DNA of 64,000 nt, taken from Apostichopus japonicus (lineage: Eukaryota > Echinodermata > Holothuroidea > Aspidochirotida > Stichopodidae). Under the pieces are notes generated by a model. That model was given only the letters and a program-made list of their open reading frames with translations. It was not told the origin of the DNA and made no database searches. Numbering within the stretch: the first letter of the stretch is position 1; each line of letters opens with the position of its first letter. The DNA lies in assembly GCF_037975245.1 (NCBI RefSeq), contig NC_092575.1:11366501-11430500 (forward strand), given 5' to 3'. This document shows, one piece after another, positions 12,639 through 24,751 of this stretch. Position numbers and translations under genes: made by a program.

Positions 12639-13154
12639 TAAAACAGCAATACAGTATGACGGATGAAATCTCCAATACTCCAACAATGGTATACATGCCC
12701 AAAAGTTGATGTAAAGGTGTGCAGCTTTCACAACAAAAGAGTTTGCATTTTGCTTCACGTATTGACATAAACATCAACCCGAGACCTCTTCTTAAGGCAA
12801 GTCGTCCTCCGAATTGTCTCATCGATGCACGATATAATAATAGTCGTCCTAAAAGGCAGTTATTTTGATGACGCAAGTAGCCACACATACATTTGAGAGA
12901 AGTCAAAAAGCTTACAACTTATATTTCAAGTCGGGTCGCTATCTTATTTACAGACCTAGCTCATGTTGGAATGTTTACACTTTGGAAGGGAAATTTCAAA
13001 TGGGAAAACCATGAAACACCTCGAACATAGCCCTGGTTAATGTTTCTATCATTAATGTATCAATTACAAAGTTAAAGTTGAAGGTTTACAGTATGGTCAC
13101 AAGTACAAAGCCTTCTGACACGACTTCACAACAATCACCCCTAGTAATGTGTAA

Positions 13155-13337
13155 CTTGTTAAATTCAAACAGTCGCTCCCGGAGTACTATACTGTGCGCT
13201 ACAACTATGGGTCCACAGACTGGCACACAACTTTATTTACAAGTTACCTCGCCTTTAAACACCTGGCGTGTAGAGGCAATAACTTGAACAGGACTGGAAA
13301 CGCCATTCCATTGAGCGCAAGCCACTTTTACTCTACG
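13155..13337 (+). pseudogene. Possible F5/8 type C (discoidin) domain fragment
   Basis: The open frame upstream of hemopexin exon A2 reads LPEYYTVRYNYGSTDW and later RGNNLNRTGNAIPLSA. This order (aromatic-T-V-x-Y, G-S-x-x-W, G-N-N/D, then P-L-x-A) resembles the second half of a coagulation factor 5/8 C domain. The frame runs without a stop into the hemopexin exon, but that exon has its own acceptor at 13355-13356 and no donor separates the two. The first half of the domain was not found. It may be a decayed exon or a false resemblance. Confidence 0.35.
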
Positions 13338-13356
13338 CACACCCTTTTCATTACAG

Positions 13357-13565
13357 GTTGTGTTTCTGGAAATTTTGATGCCATAGCAAGAACCTTCAAC
13401 GGCAATACGTACGCATTTAAAGACAACTTAGTTGTTCAGCTGAACAATATTGGTACAGATTTTGTCGCTGGATATCCAAAACCCATTTGTGATGTCTTTC
13501 CCGGGCTTCCAACAAAATTGGACGCCGCAGTTTATTGGCCTAATGGGAAGACTTACTTCTTCAAG
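13357..13565 (+). pseudogene. Hemopexin exon A of copy 2, orphaned
   Basis: This exon is a close paralogue of exon A of copy 1, with a proper acceptor ('cattacag', phase 1) and donor ('gtaggt', phase 0). It encodes blade 1 and the start of blade 2: CVSGNFDAIARTFNGNTY, then PGLPTKLDAAVYWPNGK. No counterpart of exon B or of the first half of exon C was found downstream. The next related sequence is a 3' half-exon at 23067, ~9.5 kb away beyond several mobile elements. The copy therefore cannot encode a full propeller as it stands. Confidence 0.75.
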
Positions 13566-15655
13566 GTAGGTTTTCAAGAAATGATAGAGAAGATAGCGAC
13601 ATCTGTTACATTTGATTTGCTCGTTCTTGTTTTTTTTTAACGTCTATACTTATAGTCAGCTAAACACAAACACAGTCGATAAATGTTGATAATATCAACC
13701 ATAGTACTAAGTAGTGTTCTTGAGCTTTTGATATGAATATCTCTAGTCAGAGAATGCACAACAATTGAAATTATATCCTACATAATTAAGTTAAAACTAC
13801 AGCTAAATGAATCACAGTACCAGTTTATGATATCAATTGCATTATTAAAGTATTATATCCCACCCCATTGTGAAACTGATACCTGCAGCATTAATTAATA
13901 TCAACACAATAAGAACCATTAGTAATCAGCATAGGAAAAACAACAAAAATATGCAATACTTGTTTTTTTTTCTTCCCATCATTCATTCCATATCTTCTCA
14001 TTTGACCCCTACATTTTGCGGGTCACTTTTTTTTTTTACTAGCCTTATATATACTTTACTGAAAGTTTTGCTGAAAAAATTGTAAATACGGAACAAAAAG
14101 AAATACGTCGAGATTGTTTCCACCCTCTTTTCTGAATGTCTGCAATTCATGTTATGGATCAAAAGTAGCATTAATATCGTAAACTCTTTCATTTTGGCAG
14201 ATAAAAGTCTGTGAAGTTCATATCTTGATGTATACATCTGGTTACTGTTATGTGCACTTTGTTAATGAATAAACGGTTGGGACGACAAACGTCTCCAATG
14301 GACAGTTGACATTCGTGTGATTGGGCGAATTGAAGTGGTTTTAATATTTACGCCGGAAATTGAGATATGTCACATGCTTTCATGTTAACTGAAATTTATA
14401 AGTTCAGTTTTCTCGATTGTTAAGACATCTCAAAACTAATTGCAGACTGTTCTGCGATTCACGTAATTGTTATTTATTATCGCCTATCGAGCAGGTAGTC
14501 CTGTTTTCTGTACTTATTCATTTTCACAGGGATTCAGTTTACGCTGTACTAAACATGTTATTGTTTAAGCAAGCCACCTGTGACTCTTCCTATCTTTCAC
14601 TCTGCTGCCTGCTCTGTGGTCAGATCAGTTTGAGCAAACTGTAACTTTATAGCACAGGAAGAGTTGGTGATAAACATACCTCCTTGACCACACATGAGGA
14701 GGGTTTCATGGTAATTGGAGATTCACACTTATTTCTCTTCACAGAGACCTGTGTTGTTTTTCACTATAGACATCATTCTGTTTTCAGCATTGTAGTAGGC
14801 AACACTGTATCCGCCTTACATACCATACACAGTTTCAGTAGCTAACGTTTTCGACCTGGCTCATTTATAATCTGTAAGTTTTTCTCTTTGTCTTATTTTT
14901 AGGTTAATTATTGTACAACTTTGCATAGCAGTCACATGTCAGTTAATTGAGATTGTTAATTAGACATAATTAATCAAATTGTTTTCCAATTAAGAAGTAT
15001 TTAGCTTGATTGTAGGTTTGCACATAATTTGTTGTTTATTGATTATGGGCGACTCCTTAACTTTATATATTTACTTGTGACTTGAATAAGTTAATATTCA
15101 TTTAGATATACTTGGGTTTTAATTACCTTAATCCCCTGTTCAAGTATGTTTATGCTCACATATTCATGTCCCTATCTGAGTTGCGTAATACTTACGTTAC
15201 GTAATTGCAGTCCGTTGGGATAGATTGTTGTTACTAATTAATCATAATAGTTTTTGCTCATTTGATACTCTTTTTGATCGTTAGTAAACTTTATTAATTC
15301 TTCCTCTTAAGACAAGTTAAGAGAATTAATTAAACCCCAGAGTTATTCGACTCTCATCCTTTTTGACACACATTATAGTTATTCAGTGTAAAATACTGTA
15401 CTGTGGTGAGCTTCATTTGACCTATGGCAAGTTCAAAGTTCACCGTTATAATCTTTCATTTTAAACATTCGTAGTGTTGTATTTTGCATCATTATTATTC
15501 AAGTTTATCATATCCTTTTATTTCAGTTTTACCGCGATAACATGAGTGAGGAATTTCAATACAGTTTACAGAAACGTACTCCTGTCTTTTTCTCGTCATT
15601 TCGCTGGTTAGCTAGCTGTCTAGTGTCGCATATCTAGACGCGTCTGCGAGGGCAG
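13566..15655. other. Non-coding, no feature recognised
   Basis: AT-rich sequence with no exon matching the missing hemopexin parts on either strand. Several 60-80-codon open frames here have low-complexity or T-rich composition and look incidental. Confidence 0.5.
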
Positions 15656-15812
15656 CACACAGACATCATAATTACATTTAGATATCTGCAATTCGAGTTA
15701 ATATATCTGAAATGCTCACTTTCAGATATCTCAAATTCCAAATTATTATCTCAAATTTAATTTCAGATATCTGATATAAACCACAATTAAAGATATCTGA
15801 CATATTTTTCGG
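15656..15812. repeat. GATATCT minisatellite, short outlying block
   Basis: The heptamer GATATCT (or a one-base variant) recurs about every 20-30 bp with A/T-rich spacers such as 'caaatttaatttca'. It is the same repeat type as the large array at 22270-23040. It ends in 'cggattaaatgtt', which resembles the 'cccgattaaatgtt' motif found three times in the distal array. Confidence 0.7.
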
Positions 15813-15839
15813 ATTAAATGTTCGAACGTGTATGGAAAT

Positions 15840-17787
15840 CAGGTGCGTATCCAGGGGGGGCGTTGGGGGCGCGCGCCCCCCGGGTAAGGAAAAGAGGAGA
15901 GAAAAAAAAGAGAAGAAAAAAGGGAAAAGGAGGGGGGAAAAAAGAAAAGGAGGAGAGGAAGGAAGGGAAAAGAAAAAGAGAAAGAGAGAAAAAGGTAAAG
16001 GGGAGGGAGTAGAAGATAGCCAAGACCTCGGGAAGAGAAAGAGGAACAGTCATAGTTACAGCGCTGATCCCTATAATATACACAGGGTAGCCAGTGACAG
16101 AGCAAGGATTACGGAGGGGGTGTGCGCCTTACCCTACCTCTTACACCGACAACTCCATTTTTGACGTTTCCATTTTTTCTCTCTCACTAATGTATCTATA
16201 TAAATACTATATATGGTCTATCATAACGCGTGTGTGTGTATGGACGCCTTAAACAATTGTACAATTGTGCTATATGGAACCAACTGTGGCTGGTCTTGAA
16301 CTCGACCGAGTCGTCGGGGTACATGACGCATTTCGGGAAGGAGGCGACCGCCCCCCCCCCCCCGAACAAATTTTCTTTATGGCATCGCTAGTAATTTCAA
16401 AATAGACAATGCTTAGATGCAACTTACAAGGCCTGGGAAGTGTCATTTCCAGCGATCTGGGAGGCATTTTCGGCCAAAATTTTTCTTGTACGCTTCGCGC
16501 CAACTCATGGTGGCGCTTCGCTTAGATAGTTTGCCTACAGGCTTCGCCCCTCCCTTGGCAATTACTCGCTACACGCCTGTTCGAATTTGTAAAGCAAAGA
16601 GCAGATATAACATCATATCAGTGAGCATTGAAATGCATGTTCCACGATGAACAGCCTCAAAAACTGTCTATGTGTGTAGTTAAAGGCGTAGGAGCCCAAT
16701 TGGATTTGGGGGCTGTAATGACTTGCCCGAAAAAAAGCCACAATTTTTCGCGCGCGTTCAACATATCAATGCCAATATCATATAAGCAAGCATCAGTCAT
16801 TACAGTGCATGGCATCGTGTACCGCACGGTCCGTGAAAGTTGCACAGTATACCGCTGGATGCTATGTAAACAACGAATTGTCCTATGTAGATGGAGAAAA
16901 ATCATACAGATCCATTTATGTCAAAACTCTCTTTTACAGTAGTAATGTCGGCCAAGCTTAGAACTTTATTTTAATTACCAAGGAGATAATTTTTAACCTA
17001 TTCATTGCTATTTATTTTTCTTTCAGTAGGTGCCCGAAATAGATGGGGAAAACTTTGGTTGCGTGGGGGGAGGGGGGCTGCAGCCACCGCCTCCTACGGG
17101 ACCTACGCCTATGTGTGTAGTGTTCGGTTTCCATATACCTGATATCGGAAATATCTGCTATTTTTCATTTCCTTCAACCAAGTTTTATAATAGCCATTAT
17201 AAGACGTTTTAATATTTCTACACCAATAAATTAACTGTCTCTGAATTTTCGAAAATTTCCTCACCAACATTCTTCATCATACTTTCCTCTACTCGTGCAA
17301 CTTTGACCTGTCAGTTAGGGGTTCAAGGAGGTTTTTCTATATTGCTTGTCCATAGATTGAATTTTGTGCAACATTATGGGTATGTTTTGAAGTGATTTTA
17401 TTCACGAGAAATGTGAATTTTCAAATTCTCAACAAATAATGGGCTTAAAACCTTGAAAAGTGGGGCTTTCCGCTATTGTGGGCCGTGACGTAGAATCACC
17501 TACAAAAGCAATGATCCATAGGACGTGCAATGAGGTCGAACATGATGTGTGACTGGTGACAATCTTCAAAAAGGTTATGGATGGAAAAAACTTTTGGGAA
17601 ATACTTGGCTCTCAGGCAAAAGTGTACATCTGGTTGATCATTTTCAAGCCCGAGAAGTGCTATTTCCGGTGATCTGGGGGGTATCAAAACCAGAAATTCT
17701 CTTGTACGCTGCGCGCCAACCGATGGTGGCGCTCCGCTTAGATAGTAATTCGCGCCCCCCGGGTTAGAAATCCTGGATACGCGCCTG
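15840..17787. mobile_element. Non-autonomous hAT-like DNA transposon, 1.95 kb
   Basis: The left end CAGGTGCGTATCCAGG is matched by the inverted right end CCTGGATACGCGCCTG. A short direct repeat GAAAT flanks the pair (15835-15839 and 17788-17792). A purine-only block follows the left terminus (about 15890-16010). The element shares its layout and much sequence with 31370-33413. It contains two copies of the palindromic GGCGC module (16490-16529 and 17702-17745) and a nested MITE at 16681-17113. No transposase is visible. Confidence 0.75.
16681..17113. mobile_element. Nested hAT-type MITE, 433 bp
   Basis: The ends TAAAGGCGTAGGAGCC and (reverse complement of the right end) CATAGGCGTAGGTCCC form imperfect terminal inverted repeats. 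An 8-bp direct repeat TGTGTAGT flanks them at 16673-16680 and 17114-17121. Removing the insert and one repeat restores a sequence homologous to the undisturbed stretch in the related element at about 32870. No coding sequence. Confidence 0.8.
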
Positions 17788-18026
17788 GAAATGGTACACC
17801 GTCATCTCGGTGGGATATTTAATATGTGCATGGCGGGTTCACTGATATCGTGAAAGCCCTCAACGTAAACGATACACAGGAATATTGCACTGTACTCGTA
17901 CTAGTCACTGTATCTCGTACTAGTGTACTTGTGTGCGTCCTTTGTTCTACATTAATAACACTTTTGTGGAATTCTACCAACAATTGACACTACTAACTGT
18001 GCTAAAACTTCAAATAATGATTACAA

Positions 18027-21000
18027 CCCTGGTAGAAATTCCAGTAGAACCCAGTTAAAAAATCAACTAGGTTCTACTAGGGCCTACTATGTTTAACTGG
18101 TTTTTAACTGTGTTTAACTGGTTTTTAACTGTGTTTAACTGGTTTTTAACTGTGTTTAACTGGGTCTTACTGGGTTCCAACTGGGCTATGCTGAACATGA
18201 GCTAGGTTCAACTGGGTTTACACAATGTTCAACTGGGTTTGTTCAGGCCCAACTGAGTTTGAACTATGTTTGAACTGATCCAGTTGGGTTTCAACTGGGT
18301 TTCACTGGTTTTTGCACTAGCCCAACTGGGTTTGAACTATGTTGACTGGTGAACTTGCCCTGTTGGGGTTGAACTAGGTTTCAACTGGTTTTGCACTGGC
18401 CCAACTGGGTTTGGACTATTGGCTGGTGAACTGACCCAACTGGGGTTTAACTAGGTTTCACTGGTTTGCACAAGCCCAACTGGGTTTGAACTATGTTTAC
18501 TGGTGAACTTGCCCTGTTGGGGTGGGACTAGGTTTCACACTGGCCTAACTGGGTTTGGACTATGTTGACTGCTTTTATTTTAGGCGTAATTATCAAGAAT
18601 ATTATAATGTAAGTTCGTAAGCAGTAACCGTATCGTAATATATTGAAAATGCTAAATTAGCCAACTTATGAGGGGTGTAAAATAAATCTTTGTCATATTT
18701 ATCACAGTTATGATGAAAAGATTACATTTTTGTACCGCAATGATTAATATGAAATATTTACTATATAATAAATTTGAAAAAATTATGTTATACTTTGTTC
18801 GTCGATTTGAACAATTGGTAGGCAAAATGCCTTCCTAGTGCAAAATAGTATGATCCGACTAAATTTGAACTTTGACATTTGTCCCTTGCGTTAGCGCTAA
18901 ATTTATAAATTCCGAATCCGCAAACCACATACGCCAACAGAAGCTTCGCAGAATAATCGCATTTGTAACAGATTTTGCCAACAATTTTAAATTATTACCG
19001 CGGCTAAGTTCCCTCCTTTGTGATCTTGCAGTATCTTTATATTATTGACATATACTTGTAACATTATAATTGATTGTAAACGTGCTCTTTATCATAAATA
19101 TTTGAATTGAACAGAAGCTTTATATAAAGTGACCTAGGACTATAGTATAGGCTAGGCCTAACAAACCCAAGGGCGTAGGAACCGGGGGGCTGGGGGGGGG
19201 GCGTCAGCCCCCCAGTGAAAAATATGGGGGGCGGAAGTATCGTTCCGCCCCCCCCCCCCCCCGCTCCGTAAGTCAGAAAACCCCTTTTTCATTTCCAAAT
19301 GAGAAAAAAATCTCATTTGAAGCACCAAATTGCATCTAAGGCCAGGTGAAAATGCAAAATTCTTTACAAAATGGAGTGGGTGTTGAAGTGTGCTATATTG
19401 CACCAAATTGCATCTGAGGCCACCTGGAAATGCAAACAAATTCCAAAGGGGAGGGGGACACCCCCTCCCCTTAGACCCCTCGCCCAGGCCGGCCATCTGT
19501 CTTCAGCCCCCCACTCAAAAGTACCTTCCTACGCCACTGAACAAACCGGTTCCCTACTAGGTATACCACATGGTTCAATTACTAACGTTAGACATATCCT
19601 AACGCTATAGTTGCCCAGCTTATAGGGAATTGAACAGAAACTTTATATAAAGTGACCTAGGCCTACTGTAGGACTATAGTATAGGCTAGGCCTAACAAAC
19701 CGGTTCTCTACTAGGTATACCACATGGTACAATTAGTACTAACGTTAGACATATCCTAACGTTATAGTTGCCTAGCTTATAGGGGCCTAACCTAGTTATA
19801 CTCAAGTTAACACCTATATTTAGCCGCATGATTTTAGGAAAGTTATCGTCAACTATCAAACATAATAGCAATTTTCAAAATTTACGCAATTGCCTGGATT
19901 GTTGTTTCAAATATGAAGTGTCATATTGGCATAATAACATACTTTGCAAAAGTCATTAGCCTAGTGAAGTGTACAGCATACACGTATATGCTACGAATGT
20001 GAGGATGCCCTACACTGAACATTATGTACATATGATTAAACTATCAATCTAATTCCAAGTGAGGCTTCATTTGTACAGTGTAAGAAGGTCAGCTCTTACA
20101 TAAAGTTTTGTTTTGTACCATAATTGTACTTGTTTATTAGTGTGCTCACTGTACAGAGGGCTATACATTTGTACAGTATATTTGTATGTTGTCTTGTGGC
20201 ATCAAAAGGGTTGATTAACAACTCTCGCTTCTGGGTTACTAGGCAACTATCTTGTTCTTCCTGGAAATTAGCCCTCACAGGAAATGGGGTCTGTGTGTAT
20301 ATATTTTAGGAACAAAGGAGTTTTGTGAGGGTATAGAGTTGCCAGTTGGCTATGAGTATCTGAGCAAGGCAGTTGTAAAAGAAGAGAAAGATAGTTTAAC
20401 GGCTGGTTATTTTGTTTTAAACCTTAATTTACATAGTTCAAGTTACTGTAGACCTTATTATTTTATGGAAGTTGTGATATTCAACTGACAGTCTGGGACA
20501 CCATTTATTATAAAGGATACTATTTACATATTATTTTACAATAAAGGATATTCCAGGACACCATCACTTATAAAGGACATTATTTTACCACAAAGGATAT
20601 TGACATTATTTTACTGAAAGGATACCCTGGAACACTATTTCATATAAATTAAAGGATACTTTTTTGTTGGGATCGGACATTCATCATACCATTTATTGGG
20701 TTCAACTATACTGATGTCGTAGAATATCTGATGTCGTGGAAGATCTGAGGTCCTAGAATACTTGATGTCACCAGTAGGCCAACTCACCAGACCAGACTTT
20801 TAAATTAAGTGTATTTCGTTATATTTTGGGTGCACACCTCACGACTGTAAGTTGTTTCATTTAATTCTTTGACTGGGCCCAGATCAGCTGTACATTGTTT
20901 GTTAGTCATAATTATAATTTCTTTTGATCCAATCCAGTTGAGTTCTCCATTTTTTATGTGTCTTGCTCTGTGTTAGGTCATCACACCAAACCCAGAGTTC

Positions 21001-21582
21001 TCTGATCAAGAACAAACATTTATTTTCAGTGGCTAACACCCTTACATACAGTATAGATCTACTGTTAAAAAATGAAAACTTCCTATAGTTTGGTGTTATA
21101 TAAGTGTAGATAACACCAGTTGAGAATCCCAGTTCAAACTATTTAAAAATATAAGCAGTAAAACATAGTTCACCCAATTTAACCCAGCAAAACATAGTTT
21201 ACCCAGTTGAACCCAGTAAAACATAGTTGACCCAGTAAAACATAGTTGAACCCAGTAAAACATAGTTGACCCAGTAAAACATAGTTGAACCAGTTGGACC
21301 CAGTAAAACATAGTTGAACCAGTTGGACCCAGTAAAACATAGTTGAACCAGTTGGACTCAGTAAACATAGTTGAACCAGTTGGACCCAGTAAAACATAGT
21401 TGAACTTGAACCAGTTGGACCCAGTAAAACATAGTTGAACCAGTTGGACCCAGTAAAACATAGTTGAACCAGTTGGGAACCCCAGTTCACCCATTTCAAC
21501 CTAGTTCAAATTTGGGCCAATTTCCGTATAGAAAATTCCAGTTGAACCCAGTTCAAAAATTCAACTGGAATTTCCACCAGGG
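18027..21582. mobile_element. Foldback-type element with inverted minisatellite ends, 3.56 kb
   Basis: The left end CCCTGGTAGAAATTCCAG is answered by the inverted right end CTGGAATTTCCACCAGGG. Inside each end lies a minisatellite in opposite orientation: left (18046-18570) AACTGGGTTTGAACTATG-like units, right (21165-21560) CATAGTTGAACCAGTTGG-like units of about 29 bp. The core (18580-21090) has no recognised gene. The architecture matches foldback/TU-type elements. Flanking bases agree only over AA, so no target duplication is claimed. Confidence 0.75.
19168..19539. mobile_element. hAT-type MITE, 372 bp, nested in the foldback core
   Basis: The ends CAAGGGCGTAGGAACC and (inverted) CAGTGGCGTAGGAAGG are flanked by an exact 8-bp duplication AACAAACC (19160-19167 and 19540-19547). 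The interior carries G/C runs. The split target is itself part of a local duplication: the sequence around the insertion matches 19631-19790, which is uninterrupted and acts as an empty site. Confidence 0.85.
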
Positions 21583-22269
21583 AATGGCTCAGATTTCAAC
21601 AGCCAATTACTTCCATCCTCATAGCATCTGACCTCACTGAGACATCTAACTGAACACTCCTTATTGTCTGGGAATAAGTTGGAGTATCAGTGCCTCCAGT
21701 GAAGTGCCTTTTAAAACTCAAACCATTCTAGGAAACTAAAGCATTTTAGTGTGTGAAAATTGTTCCAGTTGGCTGATTGCGTGGTTTTATACATGGACGT
21801 TAACTAACATCAAGGCATCATGAACTCAAAATTGTGAAAAACAAGATATACCAAAGTAGTATTTCAAAACCCTTCAATTTGAATATCATAGAATGGTTCA
21901 TTTAAAGTAAAGAAAATACAACCGTGTCATTCAGTGCAGTAATTTAAACATACCACTACAAAATGGTGTCCGAATTTTACACCAAGTGGGATACTATATT
22001 CCAACTGGTCCCTCGAAAACTCTCTCTCGATCCCGAACTGCCCGATAGTTGCAAATTATCTAAAATAACCTAAGCCTTAGCCAGTTAACTAGTGTATGAA
22101 CCTCGAGATAGTAAAAACTGAACGAAAAAAGAATGTACTTTCTTTGAATTGTAAATCCAACGAATGGCATGTGAAGAAAATACAATGACTGTCTCATTCC
22201 AGTAACCCGTTTGACTTAAATTAATATAAATTCAACATACATACTTACAAATCAGATTAATACCTTTAC

Positions 22270-23040
22270 AACTAAGCTTTACAACTCTCAAATTAAATTA
22301 CAGATATCTCCAATTTATTTAAGATATCTACAAATAATTGCAGATATCTTAGAATCAATTTCAAATATCTGATATCAGATATCTGAAATAGAATTTCAGA
22401 TATCTCGAATTCAATTTCAGATATCTGAAATAGAATTGCAGATATCTCGAATTCAATTGCAGATATCTCGAATTCAATTGCAGATATCTGAAATAGAATT
22501 TCAGATATCTCGAATTCAATTACAGATATCTCGAATTCAATTTCAGATATCTGAAAATTCCCGATTAAATGTTAAAATGGCTTTCCATACGTACGCCATT
22601 TTAACATTTAATCGGGAATTTCTGCATATGCATTTCAGATATCTGGAATTCAATTGCAGATATCTCGAATTCAATTTCAGATATGTCGAATAAGAATTGC
22701 AGATATCTTGAATTCAATTTCAGATATCTCGGATTCAATTTCAGATATCTCGAATTCAATTTCAGACATCTCGAATTCAATTTCAGATATCTCGAATTCA
22801 ATTTCAGATATCTCGAATTCAATTTCGGATATCTCGAATTCAATTTCAGATATCTCGAATTAGAATTTCAGATATCTCGAAATCTATTTTAGATATCTCG
22901 AATTTAATTTCAGATATCTGAAATAAAATTTCAGATATCTCGAATTCAATTTAAGATATCTCGAATTTAATTTTAGATATCTGAAATAGAATTTCAGATA
23001 TCTAAAATAAGAAACAATTTAAGATATCTAAAATTCCCGA
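22270..23040. repeat. GATATCT minisatellite array, ~20-bp unit
   Basis: Units of about 20 bp with consensus near CAGATATCTCGAATTCAATTT repeat some 30 times, some inverted because GATATC and GAATTC are themselves palindromes. Open frames through it (ISDISNSI repeats and similar) are products of the repeat. A long hairpin interrupts it at 22556-22620. Confidence 0.9.
22556..22620. repeat. Perfect 26-bp inverted repeat inside the minisatellite
   Basis: Positions 22556-22581 and 22595-22620 are exact reverse complements separated by a 13-nt loop (tttccatacgtac). The stem motif CCCGATTAAATGTTAAAATG is reused, with one change, at 23036-23055, directly before the hemopexin half-exon. Confidence 0.9.
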
Positions 23041-23066
23041 TTGAATGTTAAAATGGCTTTCCATAC

Positions 23067-23229
23067 GCACGTACCTCTTCAAGGATGAACTCTACTGGCG
23101 TTATAACGATGCTAATGATAGAGTTGACTCTGGCTATCCATTGTGGACTACAAAGGAATGGTTGGGATGTCCAACCAACGGACCAAAGATTCCGATGAAG
23201 AACAAATGCTTCTCAAACGCATGTCTCTA
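23067..23229 (+). pseudogene. 3' half of hemopexin exon C (copy 2)
   Basis: Homology to copy 1 exon C begins abruptly at 23066-23067, at the end of 'ggctttccatacg', and continues to a stop at 23227-23229. It encodes TYLFKDELYWRYNDANDR and the closing WLGCPTNGP, that is, most of blade 4 and the final Cys. The tail after that Cys is shorter than in copy 1 and contains two more Cys. The 5' half of the exon and any acceptor are gone, replaced by the minisatellite motif. Confidence 0.85.
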
Positions 23230-23465
23230 AATGGATTCTACTTGAATCTACATGTTACGTGATCTCTAAGATGTCGAATTACTCTCTTCTTGGTAAATAA
23301 TGCATGTAAGATTAATTGCACCTGGTTAATTCACTACTCTGGAGACATTTCCTTTTACTTAGTCTTATTTTCTGATTGTATAAGGCTGTCATAGTAGCTA
23401 TTCAGAGGTAACCCTCGTAGAGTGACAAACGTGACAGTTTTATTTTAATGCATGCGATAAAACTG

Positions 23466-23471
23466 AATAAA
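23466..23471 (+). promoter_or_regulatory. Candidate polyadenylation signal AATAAA
   Basis: A canonical AATAAA lies about 240 bp after the stop of the hemopexin half-exon. It would suit the 3' end of the ancestral gene. No transcript evidence is available. Confidence 0.35.
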
Positions 23472-24189
23472 GCAATCTAGAATGCAATCAGTCCATATTT
23501 TGTTTGTTTTATTCGTCGTATAATCGTTGCTTAATATTACCTTCGGGAGTTTTCCCGGTTTTTACGAGTTTGTAGTCATCTACGTTATTGTCTTTAATGC
23601 TAAGCTTAAAACGATCAGTTCATTGAGATCTGCCTCTTGTGTCTGCGTTTTCCCCATTTTATTGTTAGGGAAGATGAGAAAGTGTCTAATGTTGATAACG
23701 ACGAAAAGAAAGAACGCTCCTCTCTACGTTGTAGCCTAGGCCTAAGTTAGCCTATAGACCTAAATTAAACTTAGTATGCAGTAAGTTAGATAGATTGAGC
23801 AAAGAAACAACAAATTTGGCACATCAAAGGCTGGTGCTTGATGCCAGTCGGAAGTTGTGAAGGATTTTCGACCTTAGTAAAGTTCATATACAGAGCAACA
23901 GACGGGCCAAGGAAACTATGTTTTCACGTACATATGTGTGGCAGACACCACTTGGATTACTTCTCTAAAAAAGGTACCATTTTAAGGTACGTTAATTAAA
24001 TTCTGGTCAGCGATATGTAGGATAGGTTGCATTTTAATGCAATTCTTAATACATTGAATATTGAAAGCTTAGAAAACATTCACTTTGATCATGATACATG
24101 TCTAACCAGTTTCTCCAATTGTATCGCTGACATCAAGCAATAGTCCACTTGCAACAGTTTACTCCTTAACGATTCAAGACCAAAGTCAT
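23472..24189. other. Intergenic, no gene recognised
   Basis: Only short, non-diagnostic open frames are present. A GGCCTA-rich patch occurs at about 23735-23760. Confidence 0.4.
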
Positions 24190-24751
24190 CCACGTCACCT
24201 CCCAGTTAAGAGATTCGAGTAACGTACCTGACCTCACTGTTGGTACAAATGTCATAACTCCTTCCGAAAATACACGTGATCTTGGTGTCTTGCTTGACGT
24301 ATGCGAAAACATATTCAGAACACTTGTCGTTCAGCAGCTGCGTATGGTATTTACAAAATTGGTAAACTCATGAGGTATCTAGATCAAAGGCTCAACTGAA
24401 CGACTGGTTCACGCTTTTGTTTCCTTGCCAGTTTCTCATATAGCTCCCCTTCAGAGAATTCAGAACGCTTGCTGCGCGCCTAGTCTCACTCACTAAAAAG
24501 TTTGATCACATCACTCCTGTACTCCGTTCATTGCATTGGCTTCTCTCAGCGCATCCAGTTTAAGATCCTACTTCTCACCTACAAAGCGATCAACGGGCTT
24601 GCCCCACAATATACCACTGACCTGCTTACTCCTGCGCGTCGGTCAACTACAGTTACGCTTCGCTGTAACTTTCATGCGCATTTGCAATTAACTCCTGGTC
24701 CACGTACCCGCAGTCATTATAGCGATCGTGCCTTTTCTGTCACTGCACCTT
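24190..24751 (+). pseudogene. LINE reverse transcriptase C-terminus, 5' part of a split copy
   Basis: The stretch reads in shifted frames as the end of a CR1/L2-like polymerase: T-P-S-E-N-T-R-D-L-G-V near 24258, then F-D-H-I-T-P-V-L-R-S-L-H-W and, in one clean frame from 24502, FKILLLTYKAINGLAPQYTT and DRAFSVTAP. The frame is cut at 24751 by the large inverted-repeat element, and its continuation lies at 36181. At least two frameshifts are older than or independent of that insertion. Confidence 0.85.

Noticed and set aside
21096-21499. 132-codon frame of FTGSNWFNYVLLGPTG repeats
   Set aside because: Translation of the foldback element's right minisatellite.
22436-22892. Overlapping frames with ISDISNSI or YLEFNFR repeats
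   Set aside because: Translation of the ~20-bp GATATCT minisatellite in several frames and both strands.
15840-23066. A single 7.2-kb transposon spanning both GATATCT blocks
   Set aside because: The two edges do not form matching inverted ends, and the interval is better explained as several independent insertions.
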